This document shows positions 18,314 to 26,936 of a stretch of 41,826 nucleotides of DNA, one piece after another. Every line of letters begins with the position of its first letter. Positions within the stretch are counted from its first letter, which is position 1. This DNA is from an uncultured Holophagaceae bacterium (lineage in GTDB: Bacteria > Acidobacteriota > Holophagae > Holophagales > Holophagaceae). The translations under genes and the position numbers were made by a program. Location of the stretch: the NCBI GenBank assembly GCA_903857495.1, contig CAIOFF010000050.1, forward strand, positions 1 through 41,826. The letters are read 5' to 3'. The notes beneath the pieces were generated by a model that saw only the letters and a program-made list of their open reading frames with translations, had not been told where the DNA came from and searched no databases.

Positions 18314-20194
18314 ATGCGCCTGCTTTTTGCTGGATTGCTCTCCGTCGTGCTTGCCGCGGCGCCGCCCAGCGCCAAGGATTGCGCCGGCTGCCACGAGGTG
18401 AACATCACCCAGTTCGAGGCGTCGAAGCACGCCAGCATGGGCTGCACGGGGTGCCACACCAGCATCACGCGGCTGCCCCACGCTGAGAAGCCGGCCAAGG
18501 TGAAGTGCGACACCTGCCACGACGACCAGATGAAGGCCTACCAGAAGAGCGTCCACGGCATGGCCATGAAGAGCGGCATGACCGATGCGGCCACCTGCTC
18601 CTCCTGCCACGGTACGCCCCACGCAATCATGGGCGGCCCGGGCTCAAAAGTGGCCAAGAAGAACCTCGCCGACACCTGCGGCTCCTGCCACTCGAACCCC
18701 GAGTTCCTCTCCCGGCACCACAACATCCCCTTCGCCAAGCCGGTGGAGGCCTACAAGCTGAGCCTGCATGGCCGGGAAGTGGCCAAGGGCAATGACAGCG
18801 CGGCCTCCTGCTCGGACTGCCACGGCAGCCACGACATCCTGGCCTCCAAGGATCCCGCCGCCAAGGTGAACCGGGCCCGGGTGGCCGAGACCTGCGGCGT
18901 CTGCCATCCGGACGTGCAGACCATCTACTCGGACAGCGTCCACGGCCTGGCGGTGAAGCGGGGGTCCAAGGACTCTCCCACCTGCACGGGCTGCCACGGC
19001 GAGCACAACATCCAGGCGCCCTCCGAGGCCGGTTCCCTCGTGAATCCCTCCCGGGTGTCCACCGTTACCTGCGGGCGCTGCCATGGGGACGAGCGGCTGG
19101 ACTCCCGCTACAGCTTCGGCGACAAGGTGCCCGCCTACCAGGACAGCTTCCACGGCCTGGCCGTGCGGGGCGGCCAGAAGCGCGCCGCCAACTGTGCCTC
19201 CTGCCACGGCATCCACAACATCCTGCCCTCCGCCGACATCCGCTCCACCATCAACCCTGCCAACCTGCAGAAGACCTGCGGCGTCTGCCATCCCGGCGTG
19301 GGCGAGAAGATCGCCAAGGGCCAGGTGCACGTGCGGACCGCCGGCGGCATCGAGCACCCCAGCGTGCGCTGGATCCGCCTCGCCTACTACGCCCTGATCC
19401 CCATGACCATCGGCTTCATGCTGTTCCACAACGGCCTGGACTGGCTGGCCAAGCTCCGGCGCCACAAGCCCCACCACGGCACTGGCGAGCTGCTGCCCCG
19501 CATGAACCGGAAGTTCCGGATCACGCATGGCCTGGTGATGGTCAGCTTCATCTCCCTGGTCATCACGGGCTTCGCCCTCAAGTTCCCCGAGTCGGGCTGG
19601 CTGCAGGCCTTCGGTCTCGGCGGGGCCGGACAGGTGCGCGGCATCATCCACCGCATCTCGGGCGCCGTGATCATGGGGGCCACCGTCCTCCACATCCTCC
19701 ACCTGGTGCTGGTCAAGAAGGACCGGGTCATGGTCTGGGAGCTGCTGCCCAGTTGGCAGGACGCCAAGGACATCGCCAACATGCTGCGCTACAACCTGGG
19801 GCTGACGCCCAAGCGGCCCACCTTTGGCATGTTCGGCTACGCCGAGAAGATGGAGTACTGGGCCTTCATGTGGGGCACCATCGTCATGGCCGTCACGGGC
19901 GTGCTGCTCTGGGCCAAGGACACCAGCCTCCACTTCTTCCCCGTCTGGGTCATGGACGCCGCCACCGCCGCCCACTGGTATGAGGCCATCCTGGCCACCC
20001 TGTCCATCCTGGTCTGGCACTGGTACCTGGTGATCTTCGACCCCGATGTCTATCCCATGGACCTGGCCTGGCTCACGGGCAAGGCCTCCGCGGACCACAT
20101 CCGCGAGACCCGCCCCGAATACTACCGGGAGCTCATGGAGCAGCAGGCGGCCAAGGACGCCAAGCAGACGCCTGGCGATGGGAGCAGCCACTGA
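18314..20194 (+). CDS. 11-heme cytochrome c / cytochrome b fusion, CbcL-like
   Basis: A 626-residue protein with a signal peptide, a periplasmic domain with eleven CxxCH motifs (first Cys at 23, last near 325), then a C-terminal membrane domain of about five helices resembling the cytochrome b561/HydB type. Histidines within the helices (for example THGLVM, IHRISG, HILHLV, WHWYLV) are candidate b-heme ligands. The arrangement is like Geobacter CbcL, a menaquinol-oxidising inner-membrane protein of metal respiration, though CbcL is recalled as having fewer c-hemes. Inferred role: electrons from menaquinol to periplasmic carriers. GAGG precedes ATG 18314. A paralogue follows immediately and a CRP/FNR-type site lies upstream. 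Confidence 0.85.
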   Translation: MRLLFAGLLSVVLAAAPPSAKDCAGCHEVNITQFEASKHASMGCTGCHTSITRLPHAEKPAKVKCDTCHDDQMKAYQKSVHGMAMKSGMTDAATCSSCHGTPHAIMGGPGSKVAKKNLADTCGSCHSNPEFLSRHHNIPFAKPVEAYKLSLHGREVAKGNDSAASCSDCHGSHDILASKDPAAKVNRARVAETCGVCHPDVQTIYSDSVHGLAVKRGSKDSPTCTGCHGEHNIQAPSEAGSLVNPSRVSTVTCGRCHGDERLDSRYSFGDKVPAYQDSFHGLAVRGGQKRAANCASCHGIHNILPSADIRSTINPANLQKTCGVCHPGVGEKIAKGQVHVRTAGGIEHPSVRWIRLAYYALIPMTIGFMLFHNGLDWLAKLRRHKPHHGTGELLPRMNRKFRITHGLVMVSFISLVITGFALKFPESGWLQAFGLGGAGQVRGIIHRISGAVIMGATVLHILHLVLVKKDRVMVWELLPSWQDAKDIANMLRYNLGLTPKRPTFGMFGYAEKMEYWAFMWGTIVMAVTGVLLWAKDTSLHFFPVWVMDAATAAHWYEAILATLSILVWHWYLVIFDPDVYPMDLAWLTGKASADHIRETRPEYYRELMEQQAAKDAKQTPGDGSSH

Positions 20195-20204
20195 CCGGGA
20201 TTTT

Positions 20205-20218
20205 GTGATCTGGATCGG
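20205..20218. promoter_or_regulatory. CRP/FNR-like site upstream of second 11-heme gene
   Basis: GTGATCTGGATCGG has the same left arm as the site at 18242 and a degraded right arm. With the preceding T it reads TGTGA-N6-TCggg. It begins 10 bases after the previous stop and lies about 32 bases before an AATAAT -10-like hexamer (20243-20248), close to a class II activator position. Confidence 0.4.
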
Positions 20219-20301
20219 GGTCCATAAAACAACCTTTGAGTGAATAATAGGGACAGCCCCCTGGGTTGCCTGTTACCTGTTTCTTCACCAAAGGACCTCC
20301 C

Positions 20302-22485
20302 ATGATCCTGGATACCCGTCCAACCCTCGACGCAGCGCCGCGCTCCAGCCGCCGCCGGACCGGTGCCGGCTGGCTGCTCTCCCTGGCCCTCCTGGCGGGC
20401 CTGCTGCTGGGCGCCGCCCCGGCCCAGGCTGCAGGTCCCAAGGCCGCCAAGGAAAACTGCTTCGACTGCCACAGCGACAAGGACATGACCAAGGATGGGC
20501 CCGGGGGCAAGCCCCGGTCCCTGTTCGTGGACGAGGAGAAGTTCGGCGGGTCCATGCACAAGGGCATGGGCTGCCGGAGCTGCCACTCGGACCTGAAGGA
20601 TCATCCCAACGACGGCGCGACCCCCAAGCCCGTGTTCTGCGGCAGCTGCCACGCCGGGGAAGACAAGATCTACCAGACCAGCATCCACGGCATGAGCAAG
20701 TCCCTGGGCGCCTCGGGCGCCGCCAACTGCGTAGACTGCCACGGGAACCACTACATCCTGCCGGCCAGGGACGTGAAGTCGCCAGTCTACAAGATGAACC
20801 TGCCCAAGACCTGCGCCCGGTGCCATGCCAACAAGAACATCACCGATGAATACAAGATGCAGTATCCCTCCGTGGGCTCCCAGTACCAGGAGAGCATCCA
20901 CGGCATGGCGCTGCTGCAGAAGGGCCTCATCGTGGCCCCCAGCTGCAACGACTGCCACGGCGTGCACGACATCAAGCGCAGCGTCGACCGCACCTCGCCC
21001 ATCAACCACGCCAATGTGGCCAAGACCTGCGGCAAGTGCCACGTCACCGTGGAGGAGATCTACAACAAGAGCATCCACGGGCAGCTGCTGGCCAAGGGCG
21101 ATCCCCGCGGCCCCGTCTGCATCCAGTGCCACTCGGCCCACCAGATCGAGACACCCGCCGGCAGCCACTTCAAGGCCGGCAGCGACATGGTCTGCGGCAA
21201 GTGCCACACGGACCGGCTGGAGCACTATCGCGACACCTACCACGGCAAGGCCATGGCCCTGGGCAAGGCCAACACCGCCAGCAACGTCGCCGCCTGCTAT
21301 GACTGCCACGGCCACCACGATGTGCTGCGCACCTCGGACCCCAACTCCCGCCTGTCCCCCGGCAACATCGTCAACACCTGCAAGCAGTGCCACCCCAAGG
21401 CGAACCCCAGCTTCGCCCGCTATGCGCCCCATGCCAACCCGATGGACCGCAAGAACTTCCCCCAGCTGCACTACGTCTTCATCGTCATGACCACGCTGCT
21501 GGTGTTCACCTTCACCCTGTTCGGCGGCCATACCCTCTTCTGGCTCTTCCGCTCCATCTGGCTCTACCGGCATGACTCCAAGCAGTTCCGGGAAGCCAAG
21601 CTCAAGATCCAGGCGGATGACGAGCAGTTCACCCGCTTCCAGCCCTTCGAGCGGTTCCTGCACATCCTGGTGGTCACGAGCTTCCTGCTGCTGACCATCA
21701 CCGGCATGCCGCTGAAGTTCTACTACGCCGACTGGGCCAAGGCCATCTTCAGCCTCTTCGGCGGCGCCGAAGTGGCGCGGACCCTCCACCACTTCGGGGC
21801 GGTCATCACCTTCGTCTACTTCGTCCTGCACGTCAGTGCGACCGTCAGCCACCTCTGGAAGCGCCGCCGCTTCCTCTGGAACCCGGAGACCAACGTCTTC
21901 GAGCCCAAGCGCATCTTCCAGGCCATGGCCCACCCGGACTCCATGATCCCCACCAAGCAGGATCTGAAGGACTTCGTGGACCACAACCGCTGGTTCTTCG
22001 GCAAGGGCCCCCGGCCCGAGTTCGACCGCTGGACCTACTTCGAGAAGTTCGACTACCTCGCCGTGTTCTGGGGCGTGTTCGCCATCGGCGTCTCGGGCCT
22101 GATCATGTGGTTCCCGGTCTTCTTCAGCAAGTTCATGCCGGGCTGGATGATCAACGTGTCCCTCATCATCCACTCGGACGAGGCCCTGCTCGCCTCGGGC
22201 TTCATTTTCACGGTGCACTTCTTCAACACCCACTTCCGGCTGGAGAAGTTCCCCATGGACACCGTGATCTTCTCAGGCCGCATCTCCAAGGCCGAGATGC
22301 TCCACGAGCGCAAGCGCTGGTATGACCGCCTGGTCGCCGAAGGCCGCCTGGATGAATACCGCGTGAAGGACGAGTGGGAAGCCTGGAAGGGCATCGCCCG
22401 CGCCGCCGGCTACATCTTCTTCGGTGTCGGCCTCATGCTCCTCGTCCTCATCATCTACGCCATGGTCTCCCGCCTCGGCCACTAG
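20302..22485 (+). CDS. Second 11-heme cytochrome c / cytochrome b fusion
   Basis: A 727-residue paralogue of the preceding protein. It has a twin-arginine-like basic N-terminus (SSRRRTG) before a hydrophobic signal segment ending PAQA, eleven CxxCH motifs, then a membrane domain with helices around YVFIVMTTLLVFTFTLF, ILVVTSFLLLTITGMPL, FGAVITFVYFVLHVSATV, FWGVFAIGVSGLIMWF and a last hydrophobic anchor (YIFFGVGLMLLVLIIYAMV) absent from the first protein. Several motif pairs are followed by GxHxI/V (for example CVDCHGNHYI), a pattern also in the first copy. Start ATG 20302 follows AAAGGA; an upstream ATG at 20266 is less likely. Inferred role as for its neighbour, perhaps tuned to a different redox potential. 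Confidence 0.85.
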   Translation: MILDTRPTLDAAPRSSRRRTGAGWLLSLALLAGLLLGAAPAQAAGPKAAKENCFDCHSDKDMTKDGPGGKPRSLFVDEEKFGGSMHKGMGCRSCHSDLKDHPNDGATPKPVFCGSCHAGEDKIYQTSIHGMSKSLGASGAANCVDCHGNHYILPARDVKSPVYKMNLPKTCARCHANKNITDEYKMQYPSVGSQYQESIHGMALLQKGLIVAPSCNDCHGVHDIKRSVDRTSPINHANVAKTCGKCHVTVEEIYNKSIHGQLLAKGDPRGPVCIQCHSAHQIETPAGSHFKAGSDMVCGKCHTDRLEHYRDTYHGKAMALGKANTASNVAACYDCHGHHDVLRTSDPNSRLSPGNIVNTCKQCHPKANPSFARYAPHANPMDRKNFPQLHYVFIVMTTLLVFTFTLFGGHTLFWLFRSIWLYRHDSKQFREAKLKIQADDEQFTRFQPFERFLHILVVTSFLLLTITGMPLKFYYADWAKAIFSLFGGAEVARTLHHFGAVITFVYFVLHVSATVSHLWKRRRFLWNPETNVFEPKRIFQAMAHPDSMIPTKQDLKDFVDHNRWFFGKGPRPEFDRWTYFEKFDYLAVFWGVFAIGVSGLIMWFPVFFSKFMPGWMINVSLIIHSDEALLASGFIFTVHFFNTHFRLEKFPMDTVIFSGRISKAEMLHERKRWYDRLVAEGRLDEYRVKDEWEAWKGIARAAGYIFFGVGLMLLVLIIYAMVSRLGH

Positions 22486-22498
22486 ACCCGCAGGACCC

Positions 22499-22546
22499 CG
22501 GGCCGCCCGGTCACCCAGGAACCTCTGGGGACGGGCGGCCCGATTT
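22499..22546 (+). terminator. Hairpin after the second 11-heme gene
   Basis: CGGGCCGCCCG (22499-22509) pairs with CGGGCGGCCCG (22532-22542), 10 of 11 positions, followed by ATTT. The T-run is short, so efficiency is uncertain. Confidence 0.6.
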
Positions 22547-22782
22547 ATGCAACGGGATACCTTACCGGTCGTTGGGAAGGGAATACCGGACCTCTGTGAC
22601 TCGAATCACCGACAATTCAGGGGACTCCAAGAGACAATTCGATGACAAACTTTTCCGGTCCTGTCATCGTCCTCCAGGCGAACTCCTCAGGTGCCGATGC
22701 CGCCCATTCGGGGCAAACCTCTTTCAACCCCCTCTCCGCTTTCCAGGACGTTGCCTGGGAGCCCTAACCACAAGGACACACC
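22547..22782 (+). promoter_or_regulatory. Leader/promoter region of the diheme cytochrome
   Basis: This stretch before the diheme cytochrome holds no gene I can support. It contains the CRP/FNR-like site at 22596-22609 and two copies of GACAATTC (22611 and 22634). The site is about 174 bases before the ATG, so a long leader or an upstream promoter is implied. Confidence 0.35.
22596..22609. promoter_or_regulatory. CRP/FNR-type site upstream of diheme cytochrome
   Basis: GTGACTCGAATCAC, with the preceding T, reads TGTGA-N6-TCACc and fits the CRP half-sites at 9 of 10 positions. It resembles the sites at 18242 and 20205. Confidence 0.5.
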
Positions 22783-23013
22783 ATGCGCCGCATCACCCTC
22801 CTGACCGCCGCCCTCATGCTTCTCCTGGCCCCTGCCGCCATGGCCAAGCCCACCACCGTCAAGGGTGCCAAGTGCACCGTCTGCCATGACGGCGCCCCCA
22901 AGGACAAGAAGTTCAACGCCGCCACCGCCAAGATGTTTCCCAAGTACAAGGAAGACAAGTGCAAGGACTGCCACGGCTGGGCCGATGGCAAGCTGACCAC
23001 CACCAAGAAGTAG
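22783..23013 (+). CDS. Small periplasmic diheme c-type cytochrome
   Basis: A 76-residue protein with a signal peptide (about 1-21, ending AAMA-K) and two heme motifs, CTVCH and CKDCH. The mature chain is about 55 residues, very lysine-rich, and would be a compact, positively charged electron carrier. It resembles the monoheme protein at 17913 in size and lysine content, and the pair bracket the two large cytochromes. AAGGA precedes ATG 22783. A strong terminator follows. The physiological partner is inferred, not shown. Confidence 0.82.
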   Translation: MRRITLLTAALMLLLAPAAMAKPTTVKGAKCTVCHDGAPKDKKFNAATAKMFPKYKEDKCKDCHGWADGKLTTTKK

Positions 23014-23030
23014 CTTTCTCCCCTCAGGGG

Positions 23031-23072
23031 ATCGAAAAAGGGCGCCGGAGTGATCCGGCGCCCTTTTTCGAT
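23031..23072. terminator. Strong bidirectional intrinsic terminator
   Basis: Perfect 18-bp arms (ATCGAAAAAGGGCGCCGG) enclose the loop AGTGAT, with A and T runs on the outer stem, so it can work on both strands. It closes the cytochrome island. Confidence 0.92.
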
Positions 23073-23100
23073 TTGTTGAGAGTCCGTTCACGGAAATTTA

Positions 23101-23128
23101 TTGCTCTGGTCTGGTTCAAGGATATATT
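23101..23128 (+). promoter_or_regulatory. Putative sigma-70 promoter of hemerythrin gene
   Basis: TTGCTC (23101-23106) and TATATT (23123-23128) are 16 bases apart, about 32 bases before the ATG at 23160. Confidence 0.5.
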
Positions 23129-23159
23129 GAGACCCAGAATCCTAGGAACGGAGGCGCCG

Positions 23160-23654
23160 ATGCTGTACTGGCGCAAAGCTTTCCACTCCACCGTGCACGT
23201 GATCGACGCCGAGCATGCGCACCTGTTTGAGCTCTTCAACCGCCTGGAAGTCCAGGGCGGGCTGCAGCGGGCAGGGGATCTGGACCAGGCAAACCGCGGT
23301 ATTGATGAGCTGCTGGAGTATGTCCTCGACCACTGCGCCCGGGAGGAGCAGGTCATGCGCGAGGCCGGCTATCCCAGTCTGGAGCAGCACGCGCTCCATC
23401 ACGCCTACATCCGGGAGACGTTCATCGAGATTCTCCGGTCCCTGACCGCTGGGCAGATCTCCGTCTCCACCTTTGTGCGGCTCATCCGGGGCCAGTTCAT
23501 CAAGCACTTCATGCGGGACGATTTCCGCTTTGTGAAGTGGGAGCGGCTGCAGGACAGGCGTGGCCCAATGGATTCCAGGGCCGAGCGGAGGCACTTCGGG
23601 GAGATCCTCCTGCGGGCCCGCGCCGCCCAGCCCGGGGCCGGTCCGCAGCAGTAG
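23160..23654 (+). CDS. Bacteriohemerythrin-like protein
   Basis: A 164-residue protein whose first 130 residues form a hemerythrin four-helix bundle. Candidate diiron ligands follow the family pattern: a His in the first helix (VHVIDAEHAHLF), H..REEQ in the second (DHCAREEQVM), H..HH in the third (LEQHALHHAYI), and H...D in the fourth (FIKHFMRDD). Such proteins bind O2 reversibly and serve in oxygen sensing or delivery. There is no signalling domain, so it is probably a soluble cytoplasmic protein. GGAGG precedes ATG 23160. Its position beside the cytochrome island is consistent with oxygen protection in a respiratory anaerobe (inference). The stop is 5 bases from the convergent mutase stop. 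Confidence 0.82.
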   Translation: MLYWRKAFHSTVHVIDAEHAHLFELFNRLEVQGGLQRAGDLDQANRGIDELLEYVLDHCAREEQVMREAGYPSLEQHALHHAYIRETFIEILRSLTAGQISVSTFVRLIRGQFIKHFMRDDFRFVKWERLQDRRGPMDSRAERRHFGEILLRARAAQPGAGPQQ

Positions 23655-23659
23655 CCGTT

Positions 23660-25360
23660 CTACAGCCCCAGCAATGCTCGGGCCTCGGCTTCCATCTGGT
23701 CGAGCTGGGCCTTGCCGGTCCGGGACTGCAGGTAGACCTTGAGCTTGGGCTCGGTGCCGCTGGGCCGGAAGGCGGCGAAGGCGCCGCTCGGGAGGCGGAA
23801 CTTCAGCGCATTGCTGGGGGGGATGGGCAGGGCGGCGCCGCGGTTGTCGGGCCGGTCCAGGATGGGCTCCGTGCGTCCCTCGCCATGCCACTGGCAGCCC
23901 TGGAAGTCCTCCCAGCTGGCGACGGGCTCGCCACCCAGCGTGGCCAGGCCGGCGGTGCGGATGCGGCCCATGGCCTCGGCAAAGCGCTTGGCGCCACCGG
24001 GGCGAGGATCCTCGAGGTTCACCAGGCGGTTGTGGAAGCTGCCAACCCGGCCCTGGAGCGCCTCCACAGCTTCGAAGAGGGTCATCCCCTTGGCCTTGAA
24101 GTGCCCGGCCATCTCGCCCACGACCAGCGCCGCGGTGACGCCGTCCTTGTCGCGGAGGCTGGGGGGCAGCAGCATGCCATAGCTCTCCTCGGCGCCGAAG
24201 GCATAGGCTTCGCCCAGGGCCTCGAGCCGGTCCATGCACACGGCGATGTACTTGAAGCCCGTGAGCGTCCAGACGACCGGCAGGCCGTGGTGGCGGGCCA
24301 CAGTGGCCATGAAGTCCGAGGTGACCACGGTGCTCACCACGGCGCCCAGGCGACCCTTCTGGCCGCAGAGGTAGTCCAGGGTGAGGGCGGCGAGGTCGTT
24401 GCCGCTCATGAGCTCCCAGACCCCGTTGCGCTTCGCCACCACGCCGATGCGATCCGCATCAGGGTCGTTGGCGAGGACCACGTCGGCGCCCATGGCCTCA
24501 GCTTCCTTCAGGGGCGCGGCATAGGCCGCCAGCTCCTCGGGGTTGGGGCGCGGCGCCGTGGGGAAGGTGCCATCCTGGATGCCCTGGCTGGGGCTCACCG
24601 TGAGGGGAAGGCCCGCCGCTTCAAACAGGGCGGGCACGAAGGCGACGCCGGTGCCGTGGAAGGGCGTGTAGAGGATGGACGCCGGGGTGAACGGCTGGGG
24701 GTGCTGCAGCAGCTCCAGGCCCATGGCCACGTAGGCCGCCTCCACCTCAGCGGGGATGGGCAGGATGCTGCCGGGGGGCGCCACCGGCGGCACCGGCACC
24801 AGGGGCAGGGTGGCCATGTGGGCCTCGATCTCCGCGTCCCAGGGCTCCACCACCTGGCCGCCCAGGTCGTTGTAGGCCTTGTAGCCGTTGTATTCCTTTG
24901 GATTGTGGCTGGCGGTCACAATGGCCCCGCAGCCGGAGCCCAGGGCCTTCATGGCGAAGCACAGGAAGGGCGTGGGCAGGGGCCGGTCGCCCAGATACAC
25001 CGTGTAGCCCGCCGCCGCCAGCACCGCCGCCGTCTCGGCGCTGAAGACATCGGAGTTCAGACGTGTGTCGGAGCCCACCACGGCGATCTTCTTGTCCGGT
25101 GCGTGGCGCTGGGCCACTGCCGCCAGGGCCAGGGTCACCCGACGCACGTTGGGCTGGTTCATGCGGCGCAGGCCTGCGGCCATGAAGCCGCGCAGGCCGC
25201 CCGTGCCGAAGGCCAGGGGCTCGAAGAAGCGGTCCTCCAGCTCGGCAAGGGCGCCGGCCTCGCCAGCTTCCGCCGCAGTGAGGAGAGGCACCAACTCCTT
25301 CCGCAGCTCAGCTTCCAGGTGGGGGAAAGAAAGGTACTTTTTCGCCGCGTCGAGGCTCAT
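23660..25360 (-). CDS. Phosphoglucomutase/phosphomannomutase-family phosphosugar mutase
   Basis: A 566-residue alpha-D-phosphohexomutase. The active-site serine loop is TASHNPKEYNGYK, the metal loop is DPDADR, the sugar-binding loop is GAEESYG, and the phosphate-binding loop is FRPSGTEPKLKVY. The N-terminus FGTGGLRGFMAAG is typical. The length of about 570 and the GFKYIA context match the PGM2/PgcA-like branch, which interconverts glucose-1-phosphate and glucose-6-phosphate, but substrate choice cannot be fixed from the sequence. ATG 25360 has AGGA 6 bases upstream. It lies downstream of pmbA on the same strand, 80 bases apart. Confidence 0.92.
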   Translation of the reverse strand: MSLDAAKKYLSFPHLEAELRKELVPLLTAAEAGEAGALAELEDRFFEPLAFGTGGLRGFMAAGLRRMNQPNVRRVTLALAAVAQRHAPDKKIAVVGSDTRLNSDVFSAETAAVLAAAGYTVYLGDRPLPTPFLCFAMKALGSGCGAIVTASHNPKEYNGYKAYNDLGGQVVEPWDAEIEAHMATLPLVPVPPVAPPGSILPIPAEVEAAYVAMGLELLQHPQPFTPASILYTPFHGTGVAFVPALFEAAGLPLTVSPSQGIQDGTFPTAPRPNPEELAAYAAPLKEAEAMGADVVLANDPDADRIGVVAKRNGVWELMSGNDLAALTLDYLCGQKGRLGAVVSTVVTSDFMATVARHHGLPVVWTLTGFKYIAVCMDRLEALGEAYAFGAEESYGMLLPPSLRDKDGVTAALVVGEMAGHFKAKGMTLFEAVEALQGRVGSFHNRLVNLEDPRPGGAKRFAEAMGRIRTAGLATLGGEPVASWEDFQGCQWHGEGRTEPILDRPDNRGAALPIPPSNALKFRLPSGAFAAFRPSGTEPKLKVYLQSRTGKAQLDQMEAEARALLGL

Positions 25361-25440
25361 GGGGAATCCTGGGTGAAGCCCCAGATTACCTCCAACTGGG
25401 CCCGGATTCAGCGCTTCGTGATAGGCGGGGTCGAGATCCC

Positions 25441-26829
25441 CTACGCACCACCCAGAGAGATGTCCTCCAGCAGAATGCTCAGCCCGGCACTGCTGCCGTA
25501 CCAGCGGAGGTCGCTGCCCAGGGCCACGATGCGCGTGAGGAAGTCACGCAGGTTGCCGGCGAAGGTGAGCTTGTCCACGGGCTCGGCCAGCTCGCCGTTG
25601 CGGATGCGGATGCCGCTGGCGCCCACGCTGAGGTCGCCGCTGACGGGATCCACCGTGTGCAGGCCCATGATCTCAGTGATGAGCACGCCGTTGCCCGCCA
25701 TGCGGTAGAGGGCCTCGGCGGAGTCCTTCCCGGCCAGGGGGAAGAGGTTGAAGGTGGTGGCCCCGGGCTGGCTGCCGAAGCCCCGCCCCGCGCTGGCCGT
25801 GGGGGCCATGCCCATCTCGGCGGCGGTCTTGAGGGTGTGGAGGTAGGTCTGCAGCACACCGTCCTGCAGCAGCACGTTCCGGCGGGTGGGCAGACCCTCC
25901 GCGTCCCAGGGCTCCGTGCCCAGGGCCGGGCAGCCCGGGGCCTCGGCCAGGCGGCCGTCATCGATGAGGGTCAGCAGGGGCGAGGCGATGACCTGGCCCA
26001 GCTTGCCGGCGAAGAGGCTGCGCTGCTTCAGCACCGACTCGGCGTCCAGCATGCCCGCCACGATGCCCAGCAGGTCCACGGCCACTTCCGGATGCAGGAC
26101 CACGGGATACTTCCCGGCGGGCAGCCGCTGGGGGTTCAGCTTGCGCTCGCCCTTGAGGGCCGCCTCGGCGCCGATGGCCGCGAGGTCCAGGTCGGGTCGC
26201 CGCGAGACGCCCCAGTGCCAGGAGGCCTGGCGGTCTTCGCCCTCGGCCACGGCCAGCTCGATGCTGGCGGAACAGCTGGAGCCGGTGTCCGGGGTGCGCA
26301 CGCCCTTCTGGGTGAGCAGCAGGCTGGCGCCGGTGCCGTCGCCCCAGGCGGACTCGCGCACGGCGGCAACCTTGGTCGAGGTCCGCCGGGACTGGGCTTC
26401 CAGCTCCAGGGCCCAGGCGATGCGCTGCTCGGGGGTGATGGCCTCCACCGCCGCGTCGTAGCGGCTGGGCAGGTCGTCGGTGCCGGAAGGCTCCGCCTGG
26501 CGCAGCCAGGGGTCCTCGTCACCCAGGGCGCTCAGCTCCCAGGCCTGGGCGAAGAGGCCGCGGAAGTCCGCCGCCGCCAGGTCCGTCGTAGTGGCGAGGC
26601 CCGCCCGCAGGCCCTGGGTGCCGCCGCGCAGCACCCGCACGCCGAGCCCGCCGCGCTTGCTCACGGTAAGGTCCTGCAGCGCGCCGTTCTGGACCTTGGC
26701 CTTGCGGCTGTGGGACACGGAGATGAACGCCTCCGCCCCCTCCGCACCCAGGCTCATCGCATGAGCCAGGCCGTCCTGGAGACGGGCTTCGAGGGCTTGC
26801 GGAATAAACGACTCGAACGGGTTGGACAT
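25441..26829 (-). CDS. pmbA: PmbA/TldE subunit of TldD-TldE metalloprotease
   Basis: A 462-residue TldD/PmbA-family protein. It lacks the HExxxH zinc motif, has KRGGLGVRVLRGGTQG and the C-terminal GNLRDFLTRIVALGSDLRW block, and so is the non-catalytic TldE/PmbA partner. In E. coli TldD and TldE form a heterodimeric protease that processes microcins and CcdA. The catalytic partner TldD is encoded upstream on the same strand, but 770 bases of repeat-bounded DNA with a GxxExxY gene separate them. AGGA lies 9 bases before ATG 26829. Length and motifs look normal. Confidence 0.92.
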   Translation of the reverse strand: MSNPFESFIPQALEARLQDGLAHAMSLGAEGAEAFISVSHSRKAKVQNGALQDLTVSKRGGLGVRVLRGGTQGLRAGLATTTDLAAADFRGLFAQAWELSALGDEDPWLRQAEPSGTDDLPSRYDAAVEAITPEQRIAWALELEAQSRRTSTKVAAVRESAWGDGTGASLLLTQKGVRTPDTGSSCSASIELAVAEGEDRQASWHWGVSRRPDLDLAAIGAEAALKGERKLNPQRLPAGKYPVVLHPEVAVDLLGIVAGMLDAESVLKQRSLFAGKLGQVIASPLLTLIDDGRLAEAPGCPALGTEPWDAEGLPTRRNVLLQDGVLQTYLHTLKTAAEMGMAPTASAGRGFGSQPGATTFNLFPLAGKDSAEALYRMAGNGVLITEIMGLHTVDPVSGDLSVGASGIRIRNGELAEPVDKLTFAGNLRDFLTRIVALGSDLRWYGSSAGLSILLEDISLGGA

Positions 26830-26855
26830 TGAGTTGGGTCCTGGAAAAGAAGAAA

Positions 26856-26895
26856 ACTGATCACCACGAAGACACTAAGGCACGAAGAAAAGCGA
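26856..26895 (+). repeat. Copy A of the CACGAAGA repeat family (module 2)
   Basis: A block starting AACTGATCACCACGAAGACA contains three octamer units (CACGAAGA, a degenerate CACTAAGG, CACGAAGA; 26865-26888). It matches copy B at 27342-27381 in direct orientation over about 40 bases with only a few differences. It begins 27 bases before the pmbA start. Confidence 0.8.
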
Positions 26896-26936
26896 AAAGA
26901 GCAATAAGGTGAAGGAAAATGCTGGGCAAAATGGGG

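Noticed and set aside
18644-22233. Long minus-strand frames opposite both 11-heme cytochromes
   Set aside because: They read V, H, G, D and A-rich repeats caused by the complement of CxxCH codons; the plus strand clearly encodes the heme proteins.
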